Of a stretch of DNA of 59,083 bases, positions 33,060 to 44,062 are shown piece by piece (within the stretch, counting starts at the first letter, position 1; the number at the start of each line of letters is the position of its first letter). The position numbers and the translations under genes are program-made. The notes under the pieces are model-generated. The model worked only from the letters and a program-made list of their open reading frames with translations. It was not told where the DNA came from and made no database searches. Where the stretch lies: contig NC_049980.1 in NCBI RefSeq assembly GCF_000003815.2, forward strand, positions 30,683,462 through 30,742,544. The letters are read 5' to 3'. The stretch comes from Branchiostoma floridae (taxonomy: Eukaryota; Chordata; Leptocardii; Amphioxiformes; Branchiostomatidae).

Positions 33060-36000
33060 CAGGACATGTACTTACATGTCCCTAATCTCCTAAAGAACAT
33101 CCGAAACAAGATTATGTTATCATCAGAGTCATTAGAGGTAACAGATCGACGGTCACCGAATCATCAGCAGGTGATTACGTACTGGATGTGTGTATAGACA
33201 TTTGTTATACCAACGTAATGTGACTTTCTGAAATGATAGCAGGGACGGAACCCACCATGCTCACAGTTACGCCCGTAGAACTGTTGCCCACACGTGCATG
33301 TGTAGTTGTCAAACTAACATATTCCATACAAGAGTTATTGACATGTTTTAGGATAGTTTTTGCGTGGATTGTACTGTTTTGAGACCCCATCACGACATAA
33401 CTATGTCTAGCTGCTCACCACATCCAATGATTTCGATCCGGAGACAGGGCCGCAAGTGAAACTGTAAAGGTGTGACTTTGATGCGCTGTGCCTGGATCCG
33501 ACCTGTGAACAGGTGTTCTACCACACTGTCTGCGTCAGAGTTTCCGGTAAGCTGGAGAAATACATATCAAAACAGGGTCTGCATTTACTTGTATGTATCG
33601 AGCAAGGACCATGGCGAAATGGCCCGCGGTCCGTCCTCCTCGCTGGCCTATTGTTTGTCAGTCGTAATACCCCCTTTCCACTGGGACGGCGCTCTCACCG
33701 CGCTCTCTCTGCGACCTCAAATTTGGAAGAGCGCGGTGAGAGCGCGGTGGGATCGCCAAGGTCGCCATGGGAGCGCGCAGAGAGCGCGGTGGGAGCGCCA
33801 TGGTCGCCACGGTCGCCATCACCTCCGCGACTGTTTTGAACCTCCTCAAAACAGTCGCCGTGAGAGCGCCGTGGACGGCGATCCAACGATGAGCGCAGAG
33901 AGAGCGCCAAGAGAGCGCACATCGAGCGCCGTGAGCGCCAACAGAGCGCACAGCGAGCGCGGCGAGCGCAAGAGGTCTCAACAGTGGTTTATGATACCTA
34001 TTTAGCTGGGACGGCGCTCTCACCGCGCTCGCTCTGCGCTCTCAACCGCGGTTTGTGAAGAAGTATATTTGACACAGACAGAACCTGGAGAAATGTTCAA
34101 AATGTTCAATAAAACAAACTGAGATGGAATAACTAAGGTTGAAAGAAACAAAGGTTTATCATTTCTCAACTTCTTTTTGAATTTCAACATAATGACATTA
34201 GGTTTTCTTCGTCTTCATCTGTACATTTATATTATTGAAGTCCTATTTTCAAGTTTCAGTGTTGTATGATTTACGCTTATAACGTGGCATGATAATAAAT
34301 TTATGGTGAACAAGCTACATGACAAATTTAAGAAAATATCAGCAAGACAAACGTGTATATTTCAGTCTGAGTGACTGTACAGTGACCAAAATTGGATTTG
34401 TTCACGGCCTGGATTTTATGCTTTGAATGTTATGTTAGACGCAAAAGGATGACTTCAAAGATACCAAAATACACTATGCGTCAAAATATTCGTTTTTCAT
34501 CTCTGAAATTCGTTGAGTAATCTTTCGAACCTTTGCTAGCTCATAAAAATATGCTGACATTTGAATTTTTCGTCGCTGTGAGAGCGCGCTGGGGTCGCCG
34601 GAGAGATTCCACTAGAGCAGCTTTTTCTGGCGCCGCGGCGCTCTCACCGCGCTCAGCAAAAGCAAACCGTACAGCGAGAGCGCGGTGAGAGCGCCGTCAA
34701 GTGGAAAGGGGGCCTTACTAACCAAAACCATTACTGCCTAGTAGTCCATGTGCCTGGAATGTACTGGCGCTGGGCATGAAAGGATGTGACGTATTGTCAG
34801 GCATGCAATATGGTTAAATCTGGAAGTGGTCAGGTACGTTTTAATTTGTCCGCGTAGTTACAGACAGCTAATCGTGATACAAATGTATGTGTCCAGCTAT
34901 TGCAAGTTCGATCAAAATGCACGGTGGCGCGCAAACCATGTGCAACAATAGAGGCAGGCTAGAGTACCTGGATACCATTTTATACTATCTACTGCTGGCA
35001 TATAGATAAAGACAAAACATGTTACAGCCTTTCATATTTGTTCTTATCACACTGGTGATCTATATGGCATTTCAGTCGAAGATATTCTGAATCGAAGAGT
35101 AAAATATGCATCACCTGGTCTGTTGTTATGAATGCGTTGCATGTTATCCATGTTGAAGACAGCGTTTCGGAGTACTCGATCTTATACTTGGTTATCCATC
35201 CGGTCCTAAAGCCTTGGGTTCTAGATGGAGAGGACAAATCAATGGTATTCAAAATGTTTTCCTTTTCCATTCCTATCAAATGTACATTTCACGTAGAAGA
35301 AGATCAACACATACATTTACTCATTTACGCATTAATTGCTTACCCACATAATAAAATAGTCAAATTGTATTGCGGTAAATAACATTACAAGACAGCACAT
35401 GTTTGACTTCAGTCAACCGGGGAAGACATAAAATTGAACTACTGTAAATCGACTTCCTGTGTGTGTATTTTCTTATAGTTGGATCCCAATTCTGACCTGT
35501 TATATCAATTGTCTAGTAGACTAACCTGATGCCAGTTAAGATCATAGTAGTGGCGAACTCCACTTGCAGCCAGGAACTCTGAGGAATGGAAGGTATCCAG
35601 CAATCGTTACCATGGAGACGCGCAGAGGATGTCGGGAAATCCACGTCGGCTGACGATGCGGTGATCTGGTCGTCTGTTATCCACCCACTCTCCATACCAA
35701 GCGGTACGTTACAACCTGTCGTGGTCGGGATAATAACGTCGTGCATAAACACCACAGTCGGGTCTAATATGAAGTGTGCTTGGTAAATAGGCATTGTGTG
35801 AAGCTCTGTTTATGCAATTATAGATAGTTGTCAACTTACGGCATATATTTGCTCACCGGTTGTGGTTGGTTGTAGGTGTTTCGGCACACTTCGTCCAAGC
35901 GAATTGGTATGGGACTAACTGGTACTGGTGTTTGTTTGTTATTTACATGTAAAGTCTGGTTAAGTTTATGCATGGTGAATGTATAATTTTCAACTTGATT

Positions 36001-37984
36001 AGCTATATAGAGCCTTACCGTCACTGTCACACGACCCGTTGACAAAGACGACGTCATCTATGGCGATCAGTCCCAGCTGTCCAGACCCGACCACTGCGTC
36101 AAAGTTGATCTAAAAAATATTCATATTTTCTATAAACCACTATTTTGTCTTATTTAGCTTTCATCTAACTTAGCTCAGAAGGACAGCAAAAGATGACAAT
36201 GATTGTCAACATAAATTTTAGGATCAATAGTTCGTACACTAAAATAAGACGATCGTAACGAAAGCTTCAGCTGTCAATTCTCATTTCGCAGTTTGACAAA
36301 AAAACCTCTGAAGTTGAATATCATTTGTGATTCGTTGATTATATGTACTGACCCTATAGGCCATCGGTGTGCCACCGTCCAGTGGAGACGTGACGTCAAC
36401 CTTGGCGCGTTTCCACCCGTGTCCCTGGTCTCCTTCAGCCGACCACAGCTCAGTTCGTTGTTGCTGATTGAAATTGAACATAAAAAGTAACAATAAGTCA
36501 AAATTTGCACAAATCTTCGGCACTTTTCGTACTCTACTAATCGTTCTTCTCACTCCCTCTCCTGATATTGGAGTGTAGTTGTGGAATGACGGGATTAAAT
36601 TCTCCCGTGTTTGATGAGATCCACACCTCGAACACGTTTAAGATCCCACCACACTTATCGAAAGGAGTAGGGGTCCTTCCCGGTGTGAGTGGTTCAAAAC
36701 ATACAGTCACATGGCTGCACCTGGGCCAATTACTGTCGCATTGAGGTCACCTGAGTGGCGCCGAATGGCAGCTCGCTCCAGACCCTTGCGATTAGCACCG
36801 CCTATTGCAACCTCCTGCAATTCAGCCCATGGCTGTGAAAAGAGAGTAGTCGGCCCATCCGATAACATGAAATGATAACAACATACTGTAACAGGGGTGG
36901 CCAGTGCCACTTGTGTAACATTATCACATCTATCCACTTTTACACTACTAGCATCTTAACAGCTACGAACATACCTCGCCGACTCGCTGCTGTAGAACCG
37001 CCAGAGAACCGACGTCAGCCCCAGCCATGTAGAAGTAGAAAGTCAGACAGTGGGGCGTGACGGACGCGAGCTGCATGGACCGCAGGATGGCGGTTTGGGA
37101 CCTAGTCTTGCCGGTGGTGTTGAAGTAAGCATAACTCCCTAAAAAGAAATTAATCGAAGAGCAATTCCGTTGAAAGAAAACGCATAGTTACCGTTGGTGG
37201 CGCAACTCAGGTGCCCCAATAAGATCAATAATACCACATGTTACTCTCTCACGCTTTATCTAAATTGACCATGCAGCATTGCTTAATGTTTGCGCTATGT
37301 AAGAAGACAGAAATATATCGCATAAAAGAGAACATCCTGGCAATGAACTATTCGTCGTAAGTAATAGGCATATATACAATAACACTGTCGTAGAGTTCAG
37401 AAATGAGCGCATTTGGTAAATAGATGTACGAACATCACCACTGAATAAGGAAACAGCGATAATCAAGACGGGGAGGATTAATAAGTTGATGATTTTGTTT
37501 TTATGTACATGTATATGAATTAATTGATGATTTTGCTTTCATATATATGGTCGATAGTGACACGATGTATGGTTTTGTCTGCTTCACGGTTTCCAACGTC
37601 GATCGGATATATCCGCACTTCATTCATCATTATTGAATATCTGGTCAAAAACATACATTTAGTAGATAAATTTCAAATGATTTAGGCACATATTTCTCCG
37701 TTAGTGACTATTTAGTTGTGTTTGAGATACGACAGGTAAATTCTATAGGCAAGCGTGGTAAGTAATCCGTACTTACCCCCTCCAGTGTGATCACCGCTCA
37801 GTCCGAGAGCATCAACTGCACCCGAGCCGACTTCCCAGTCGAAGTCATCACCAACGCTTTGCTGAACGAATCCGCACAGAAACTCCCCATCGAAGTTACA
37901 GTTGCTGGCGAACGGTACCTGCGAACTGACGAACACAGCGGCCCAGGTGAGTATCAGACACAGGCAAACCCAGACGCTCATCAT
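25673..37984 (-). CDS. MAM-F5/8C-CUB-sushi-CUB-linker-ZP transmembrane mosaic protein
   Basis: Exons, 5' to 3': 37777-37984, 36975-37138, 36353-36463, 36019-36109, 35526-35715, 35115-35220, 33419-33551, 32569-32743, 32171-32349, 31576-31752, 30795-30969, 30195-30379, 29718-29969, 28987-29162, 28195-28435, 27680-27836, 27085-27184, 26377-26554, 25673-25860. All junctions agree in phase and total 3186 nt (1061 residues). Order: signal peptide (1-21), MAM (~28-191), discoidin/F5/8C (192-334), CUB1 (335-452), sushi (453-511), CUB2 (512-631), Ser/Thr linker (632-715), ZP (716-~965), furin-like RHKR (~969-972), TM (~1016-1042), short tail. These are adhesion and ligand-binding modules on a polymerising ZP base, reminiscent of DMBT1/CUZD1-type mucosal proteins. 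The function is inferred. Upstream Met codons in frame make the exact start slightly uncertain. Confidence 0.85.
26377..29162 (-). CDS. Complete ZP domain (five exons)
   Basis: 28987-29162 ZP-N ([15 protein letters not shown] ... FEGCGTV), 28195-28435 (the rest of ZP-N and the start of ZP-C), 27680-27836 and 27085-27184 (ZP-C), 26377-26554 (end and RHKR cleavage site). Conserved Cys pairs are present. ZP modules polymerise after proteolytic release of the C-terminal propeptide. Confidence 0.92.
26771..26858. repeat. Short foldback, 30-bp arms
   Basis: GGGATATCAGGCGACGGACG... and ...CCGTAAACTTGATATCCC are imperfect inverted arms about 30 bp apart, in a ZP intron. Possibly a tiny MITE. Confidence 0.6.
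27318..27464. mobile_element. (TA)n plus shortened copy of the GATCGG foldback MITE
   Basis: (TA)n at 27318-27341 followed by TGTCAGGGTAGAG...GATCGGAGTCTTTACCCTCACA. Same intron position as 11266-11460 in the sister gene, about 70 bp shorter. Confidence 0.65.
29718..29969 (-). CDS. Ser/Thr-rich mucin-like linker exon
   Basis: 84 residues rich in Thr, Ser, Val and Gly with NGT, NAT and NST glycosylation motifs, phase 1-1, donor gtaaga. Sits between CUB2 and ZP. Confidence 0.8.
30195..30969 (-). CDS. CUB domain 2 (exons 30795-30969 and 30195-30379)
   Basis: Four Cys of a canonical CUB are present: [30 protein letters not shown]. The signature [12 protein letters not shown] is clear. Confidence 0.92.
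31576..31752 (-). CDS. Sushi/CCP domain exon
   Basis: 59 residues, four Cys in the CCP pattern ([26 protein letters not shown]), phase 1-1. Confidence 0.92.
32171..32743 (-). CDS. CUB domain 1, lacking the first disulphide pair
   Basis: Exons 32569-32743 and 32171-32349. [12 protein letters not shown] and NCPYDYVRV are typical, but the first two Cys positions read AFIHGEN and MDSNWII where CUB2 has CLHGEY and TDCSWTI. The second pair is intact. Confidence 0.9.
32988..33058. repeat. (TA)n microsatellite, about 70 bp
   Basis: Uninterrupted TA dinucleotides. Confidence 0.95.
33256..33400 (-). pseudogene. Decayed EGF-like exon
   Basis: The 3' half reads [19 protein letters not shown] before a gtgggt donor in phase 1, a textbook EGF end. 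Upstream, NNSCMEYV is in another frame and a stop interrupts, so no open reading links it to exon 33419-33551. Skipping it keeps the gene in frame. Confidence 0.55.
33419..35715 (-). CDS. Discoidin (F5/8 type C) domain, three exons
   Basis: 35526-35715 ([29 protein letters not shown]), 35115-35220 ([17 protein letters not shown]), 33419-33551 ([25 protein letters not shown]). First and last Cys are in place. These domains bind lipids or glycans. Confidence 0.9.
33670..34712. mobile_element. 1-kb composite inverted-repeat element (GC-rich MITE family)
   Basis: Left end CCCCCTTTCCACTGGGACGG, right end the inverse (CCGTCAAGTGGAAAGGGGG). Inside are further GAGCGCGGTGAGAGCGCCG-type blocks (about 34008-34050 and 34570-34690) and a perfect 13-bp hairpin at 33827-33858. 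Long ORFs rich in Arg/Ser/Ala here are composition artefacts. It lies in an F5/8C intron. Confidence 0.7.
36019..37138 (-). CDS. MAM domain exons (36975-37138, 36353-36463, 36019-36109)
   Basis: [44 protein letters not shown] and [13 protein letters not shown] are ordered MAM signatures. The domain starts in the signal-peptide exon ([18 protein letters not shown]). Confidence 0.92.
37777..37984 (-). CDS. Signal peptide and MAM start exon
   Basis: [21 protein letters not shown] signal sequence, then CNFD...CGF, the first MAM Cys pair. Donor gtaagt. Confidence 0.85.
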
Positions 37985-39644
37985 CACGGACCTATGACAG
38001 GTGTCAGTCATCATGTAGTCAGATAGACAATTAGTGAACGGGCCAGCTGTCTCATAGAAGACCAAGGTGGCAACTGTGAGATGTAAACGTGTTTGGGGCA
38101 CGGTGTGCTCGGTACACAAGCTCTGTCCGGTATTGCGGTGACTTCTAACGGCTATTAATGTTTGTCCGGATTCTATGTTATACTTATCACAAGTTCCCGC
38201 CTTTCGTTGTTTAGTCATTGGCACGTCAGCTGGTGAACGAACTCCGAGTTTCCAAGGTCAATGGAAGGAAGAAACTTTGTGATTTTGCGAATTGCGTTTT
38301 ATATGATAGCAATACTGACCACATTGTCGAGGAAATACAGTATATTTCACTCCATCTCAACCCCTTGCAAACATGGACCATACCAACCATTTACAGATTT
38401 CAATCATGCCAAATTTACTTGTACAAAACTAGGTTATACGTTTAAAACCCACATACAAGAATGGGATTTTCCAAAAGCACCACCACGCGAATTGGACTAT
38501 TGGAATTCCAAGCGAAAGCAACCCCTTGCCAAAGACTACGTCATTTGGCTTAAAATCATATGATGACGCAGGGATAATTGTGGCCCAACCTTTATTTCTC
38601 CTTAATGTAAAAGGGATTTGAGACGAAAGCTTGTTTATTACTAACAGGATTAATTAGGAAGGTTTCGGCATTACAGCAATTGTTTCCGTATAACGCCCTT
38701 GATTAAAAGTATACGCTTTCTGTCAGCTGTCAGACGCAGGTATTGGTAGTGAGGACCTCTTGCGAATTGTGGCTAATTGCAGCGATCAATGGCGAGGGTC
38801 CGGAACTACAGAAGACTTCAATACGACAGCCCAAGGTGCGCCCCAAAACACTGTAGGTTTGAGCCACTCACACTGGCTAGTCTCCCTATTCCTTTTGATA
38901 AGTGTGGCTCTCCTCAAACATCTTGATTTAACGCCCAATAAAATGAACGGCCCTATTAAACCGAAGCCAAGGTAATTCCATACTATAGAATAAGTTTACT
39001 TGCAAGTTCATACCCGAGGGCTAGTTGCATGTGCATGGTATAAACATAGGAGATATACAAGTGACAATGAACAATTATAGACAATATTCTACTCCAATGC
39101 TAGATTTGGCTATTTCTAAACAGGTTGGGTTTGACTTCTTTTTTGGAAGCAGAGGGCTTAAGAAATGCGAGACGCATCTGCACATTGATACAACACTCTT
39201 CCCTTGTTCCACAGTTCTGGGGTGAACGAAATAACAACATCAATCACAGAGAAAGACAAGCCTAATGAAAAGTATAAACAGCAGCGGGTACTATCGGGTT
39301 AGGAACGATCTAAAGAGACGCATTCTTCGACAAATTAGCTGTGAAATGAGACACCACGCCCTGTAGTTTACACAATACAGCAGTTACTCAAGCATTCCCA
39401 ACTGGATAACTTGTATAAACGGACAGTTTACTTAGCCTGCTTCAGTCAACGTTCGTTTACCGGCAGTAGGGACACCTGTGGACCCAGCTCAGTGGTCAGG
39501 GACCCACAGATTTTAGTCACTTTAGAGGCGTTCAGAAAAAAAAAACTCGCCCAGTGTGCCTACAATCTGACAATTGGTGTGAAGGCCTTACAGTGAAAGA
39601 GCCATGGGCAGTAAAACAGGTAAGGTGAATATCATTGTCACGAG

Positions 39645-40036
39645 TAGAGGTGGGTACCGGTACAAAATTTTCAGATGTTGGACCTATTAGAAAATGAACA
39701 GATTACTTGATCATGCATTTACAAGTTTTGGCACTTGGAGGTCGAAGAAAATAACAAGAGCAAAGAAGAGTAGATATTATAGTCGTTTCTACCAGGTTTT
39801 ACAGTCAATCGTACAAAGACAGCGTTGTAGGATTTTAACACGCCAGTATGTGTAGAATACTCCACCAAACAGATTCCTTTGTAGTGAAATGGACCATTGT
39901 TTTGAGTATTGTACATGTCCATTCACAAGTTTTCACATACTGAATAAGGTCCAGGTTCAGGTCCGGACCTGGACCTGATCCTCTGGACCTGAACCGGACC
40001 TGGACCCAAATTTCCTGTACCGGTACCCACCCCCTA
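39645..40036. mobile_element. hAT-type MITE (392 bp) with 8-bp target duplication
   Basis: Ends TAGAGGTGGGTACCGGTACA and TGTACCGGTACCCACCCCCTA are inverted repeats. Flanks GTCACGAG and GTCACGAT match 7 of 8. Inside is a GGTCCAGGTCCGGACC-type palindromic block. No transposase. Confidence 0.8.
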
Positions 40037-41397
40037 GTCACGATACTTGCGTTAGTGTTAAAGAACTTAAAAATGGCGGGAGGAAGAGCAGGGACGGGAC
40101 AAAAGCCTCTCAAAATGTATCTCTTTGTTTTTGTATGATATTTAAGAAAAATATTAGATTGTTTTAATGATTAAAGAAAAATACGAACGCTCCTACATTT
40201 CTTGCTGCTTGGATCCTTGCGTGCCTGCCTAAATGCTAAGGCCAGTGACTGGCCCCTTGCTCATCTCCGTCAGTACTAGTACTCTACAAGTTGCACGGTC
40301 ATGTGAGTCATGTACACTTGTTTCCACAGAATTAAGACTAATTCCAGGGTCTTCTGCTTGGATAAAATCTGCCATAATTTTAGAAAACAAGCCTGTAATG
40401 TAGACCCTATACTACTGAGGATCAAGTTCGTCATGACAATACTGGTGGACAGGAAATGGTCTTACAACACTGACACTGTCTAGACAGTCCGAGGAGAAAC
40501 TCGGCTCCATGAGGTAGCCTCTACCAGACCTTCATAGGGGGTTGTTCATAAAGCGAATAATTGGCCACGGTAGTCCGTAATCTTGAAGGTAAATATCTTC
40601 CCTTGGCGAGCAAAATTCATCATATTGTGTCCAAACTTTCCTGGCAAATAAACTTAAGTGGGCTAGCCAAACCTATCATGCAAGAAACCGTCCAGAAAGG
40701 AAGAAGGAGAGGTAGGAACATTCTTGATAGCGTTTATTCTTGATAACGTAATACTCCTCTTAAACCGTGTGAAATGACAAGAGAGATCATCATCAGAAGT
40801 GTTTTAATCCGCTTTATGTAGCATTTATAACGTTTGCCTCCGGATGGCCGAGAGATGATTGTTCTGTGCCGTGATAGAAAAGCCTCTTTCCTATTCAATA
40901 TTTTCTGGGATTAGACCAGGTTTATGTCTGGTTACATTACTGCACACCGGGGGATTTTATCACCGAACATAAAACACCTGCCCTCAGTGAATGTTACACG
41001 TTTGTTTTCCTTGGGGGGGGGGGGGGAGGGTCTTCTGATGTCTATTTTTGACATTTTTTTCTCATTTGCCTTTACCACTAGAGACTGGGACAGTCAAGCG
41101 ACGTGCGACGAATTCCATTAACAAAGAATCATTTATTTACATTCTATGTGTTATGTTGTCTTTTAGAAAAGATACCTTAATATCTAATGTATTTTATATT
41201 CATCGTATTCCAATCATGAAATCGAACATACACTTGGTCGATCGATTAAGATCACTGTCTAGTAAAAATGTGGCCTGAATTACAGACACCAAGTTGATTC
41301 AGAGGGGGGTTGTGTGCTAACCATTTTAAATAGAGGGTTGCTAAAAAATAGTAGAAATTGTAGAAATACCGACAGATAACATGCCAAACAAGGAGTA

Positions 41398-41968
41398 CGA
41401 GGGGCGTGCAATAAGTAATGGTCCTGACCCACTTCCAGTTGTCTGATCTAAATGAAATTTTGTATGTGTAATAATTCATATCTCTATGTTGCAAAAGACA
41501 GCTCTGAACTAATTGTGGTTTCTGATTTACTGGTGTTTGAACTTAGTCAGGTGCGAAATGGACCAGGTGTGAAATGGAACCAGTTGAGTGTCGCGCAGTG
41601 ATCCGGTTTTTGTATTTGAAAGGACGCACACCAAAGAAGACTTTTGATGAAATAAATGAAATTTATGGTGATGATGCCCCATCATATGACCTTGTAAAAC
41701 GCTGGCATCCTGAATTCAAACGTGGCTGGAAGTCTGTGGAAACAGTTCCCAGACCTGGTCGTCCCTCTTGTGCCATTGATGAGGCATCAGTTGGAGGACC
41801 AACCTGGGGTGTCCTACAAAATCGGTGTCCAGAGCTGCATCAAACGATGGGAGAAATGCATAACTCTGGGTGATTCCTATGAAGAGAAAGACTAATAACT
41901 GTGCCAAGTTTCATTAATCTCCTGCTATGGGAAATGGGTCAGGACCATTACTAATTGCACGCCCCTCG
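41398..41968 (+). mobile_element. Internally deleted mariner-type transposon
   Basis: Inverted repeats CGAGGGGCGTGCAATAAGTA and its inverse, both flanked by TA. The single ORF (41574-41873) has the mariner N-terminal HTH (RAVIRFLYLKG, PSYDLVKRW) and GRPS linker, then leaves the family pattern and stops. The catalytic DDD part is missing. Confidence 0.85.
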
Positions 41969-42214
41969 TATGGTGTGCGACCAGCTAACTCCTCTGCCAT
42001 GTTATTTGGCTATATTTTCCAACTACCTGTTGAGCCTGGTAGAAGCTAAGACTTCCATACGGACCTCATACGGATTTGAATACATACACACGTGTGAACC
42101 CGTCTAAAGGCAAACGAACACCACAAGCAGATTTTAGGTTGACTCTTTTCTTGTAAGTTGTAAGGCAGCCATTTTGGCACCAGATTCGTATTAGTTAAGG
42201 GGTTAGATAGTACG

Positions 42215-42412
42215 GAGAAGGTAATCTCCAAGAAGATCCTACGGTAGCATAAGATAGTATCAAAAGCTGCCAGGGGAGTGAAGCCGGCCTAGGAGTGTAT
42301 TTGGCTACCACTGATGACTGAAGACTCCCTTTGGCCAGCTGTACTCCTTAGCCAGCTTTGATACTATCTTATGCCACCGGTAGATATGTCTGGAGATTAC
42401 GGAGAAGGTGAA
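42215..42412. mobile_element. Foldback MITE, arms of about 55 bp
   Basis: GGAGAAGGTAATCTCC...GCATAAGATAGTATCAAA and its inverse (TTTGATACTATCTTATGC...GGAGATTACGGAGAAGG) face each other across about 80 bp. Confidence 0.7.
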
Positions 42413-43032
42413 CCAGAGCTTTATGACCTATTTTCGCTGACATAAAAACACTGGCCTTCCATCTAATATAAACACCATTGGGGGTAAATTTTCAACAACT
42501 ATTGAATAAGAAACGTCTCAGTTACTTGGTTGATGTCAATCTGTTATCAATACCCCAAATCATTTGCTCTCAAATTGAATGATGACGTCGCTACGTCTTT
42601 GTCTTACGATTTTAAGTGTCAGAAACATGGGCATGGCAAGGAAATGGGTATGTTTTATTTTGTCCTGTGCATAGAAAACAGACAAAGTATAAAGGGTAAC
42701 GATATCCCCATGGTGTTTTCAAGGCCGTATCTTGTTCATCCACTAAGAACAGTGGCTTATTAATATCCATTGTGTCTAGGGCACGGTACTTTGGAAGGCA
42801 GAACATTTTCTTTTCTTTCGCCGCATGTTTTAGCCTCCACCAAGCCTTCCTACGCGGTTGCGGGGATCGTAGAATTTGGAAGAAAAAAATCGGAAAATTG
42901 ACCAGGGGAGTGATCAGTCTATGCTAAGTAAGGTATATGTTTCCCCTCCAGCCAACTCATCTGCTATCAAAACTCCCCTGGCAAATTATTCTTCCTATAA
43001 TAGCCAGCGTAGTCAGCCTGATAGAGACTTTC

Positions 43033-43215
43033 CTCGCCAATAAAAATCCAGGCACCCATTTTTACACCAGGATGTGGAGTGAGGAAAGTCGTGTCAAGTG
43101 CTTTTCTCAGGCGCACAACGTCTAGGCAGAAATGCCAGTGATGGAACCCGTGATGACCTCTCCATCTCGAGTCCGCCAGCCTAGATACTCGACCATTCGA
43201 CGACACATGACAGTC
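43033..43215. mobile_element. tRNA-derived SINE-like repeat
   Basis: Shares CACCCATTTTTACACC..G.TGGAGTGAGGAAAGTCGTGT and TGATGGAACCC-type blocks with 44925-45135 and 50905-51127. The B-box-like part is diverged here. Confidence 0.55.
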
Positions 43216-43249
43216 AGGCATCCGGTCGTTGAGCTACATTGTCAGGTCG

Positions 43250-43725
43250 CTTTAGTCGTCGTTTCGCCTCAATACAGAAGTCGTTTCGCTACATGCCAGA
43301 AGTCTCTTCGCCTCATCTGAATGCCATTCACTGAATCAGCATTGTAAATCGTCTCCTACTATTGCGATCCCTTATATTTGTACAGAGGTCAATGAACTGT
43401 CTTAGCTGGAAGTCGCGCTATCCCTAGTATCCCCATTACACAATTGGTACTGAAAAGGCAGGTGTAATTAATTCATTCATATTTGGAAATACGGTTATAG
43501 AAAAACGGCGTTTTATGTCATTGACCTATATAGAGGAATGGCATTCAATGCAGCAAAACGATTTCTGCCATGTAGCGAAACAACTTTTTTTTTTCATGTA
43601 GCGAAGCGACTTTTCTGTCGAACAGCGAAACGACCTTTGCAAACTGACAATGTAGCGAAACGAGTAGTCATGTAGCGAAAAGAACCCTTAAAAACGTAGC
43701 GAAACGACCTGTAAAAACAGACACT
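43250..43725. mobile_element. Foldback element made of GTCGTTTCGCTACATG subrepeats
   Basis: Left arm (43250-43330) carries the subrepeat on one strand. Right arm (43540-43725) carries seven or so copies of CATGTAGCGAAACGAC in the opposite sense. The arms share GAATGCCATTC at their inner ends. Confidence 0.65.
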
Positions 43726-43891
43726 GTACAGTTCTTTTACGTAAGCCCTCGACCACTTCTGTTGGTCACATAGTTGCCCAGAAACTACTAAGTACCCATA
43801 CAGTCACACATTTGTTGACGGTTCCCAGTGATATTATCTACAGACTTTATTGGTGTGTTTGTTAACAGGAGCAGTAGCAGCCTTGTTGGGC

Positions 43892-44062
43892 ATGTTGCAC
43901 GGCACAAGACGACGGCAGGCGAACCGCATAGCCTGGGAAGACGAAGGGAACGACCCGGTCATGTCGGGTGACCAGATCCGGAGTAGCGCCTCGCTAAAGA
44001 TGGAGATGTTCTATGGCGGGGAGGCCTGTAGTATCGGTGACAGTCCTCTTCGTATCTTTATG
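43892..44062 (+). CDS. Candidate first exon A of the ankyrin gene
   Basis: 57 codons: Arg-rich start (MLHGTRRRQANR), acidic middle, SLKMEMF, end SPLRIFM|gtgggt. An acceptor-like gttaacag at 43861-43868 means it could instead be an internal exon. Confidence 0.5.

Larger units (their letters stand above)
37985..43891. other. Intergenic region between divergent genes
   Basis: No supported exon. Contains the transposons listed separately. Promoters of the MAM-ZP gene (left) and of the ankyrin gene (right) should lie at the two ends, but no element can be named. Confidence 0.5.

Noticed and set aside
33658-34023. Arg/Ser/Ala-rich ORFs up to 177 codons on both strands
   Set aside because: They lie in GC-rich palindromic MITE arms. 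Both strands are open because of composition, and no domain is seen.
35836-35990. Possible extra exon ([15 protein letters not shown]) between MAM and discoidin on the minus strand
   Set aside because: It ends in phase 0 while the discoidin exon needs phase 1. MAM exon 36019-36109 joins discoidin directly in the right phase.
36707-36937. Minus-strand ORF with acceptor-like start inside a MAM intron
   Set aside because: No MAM similarity, and the flanking MAM exons join in phase 0 without it. Probably retroelement debris.
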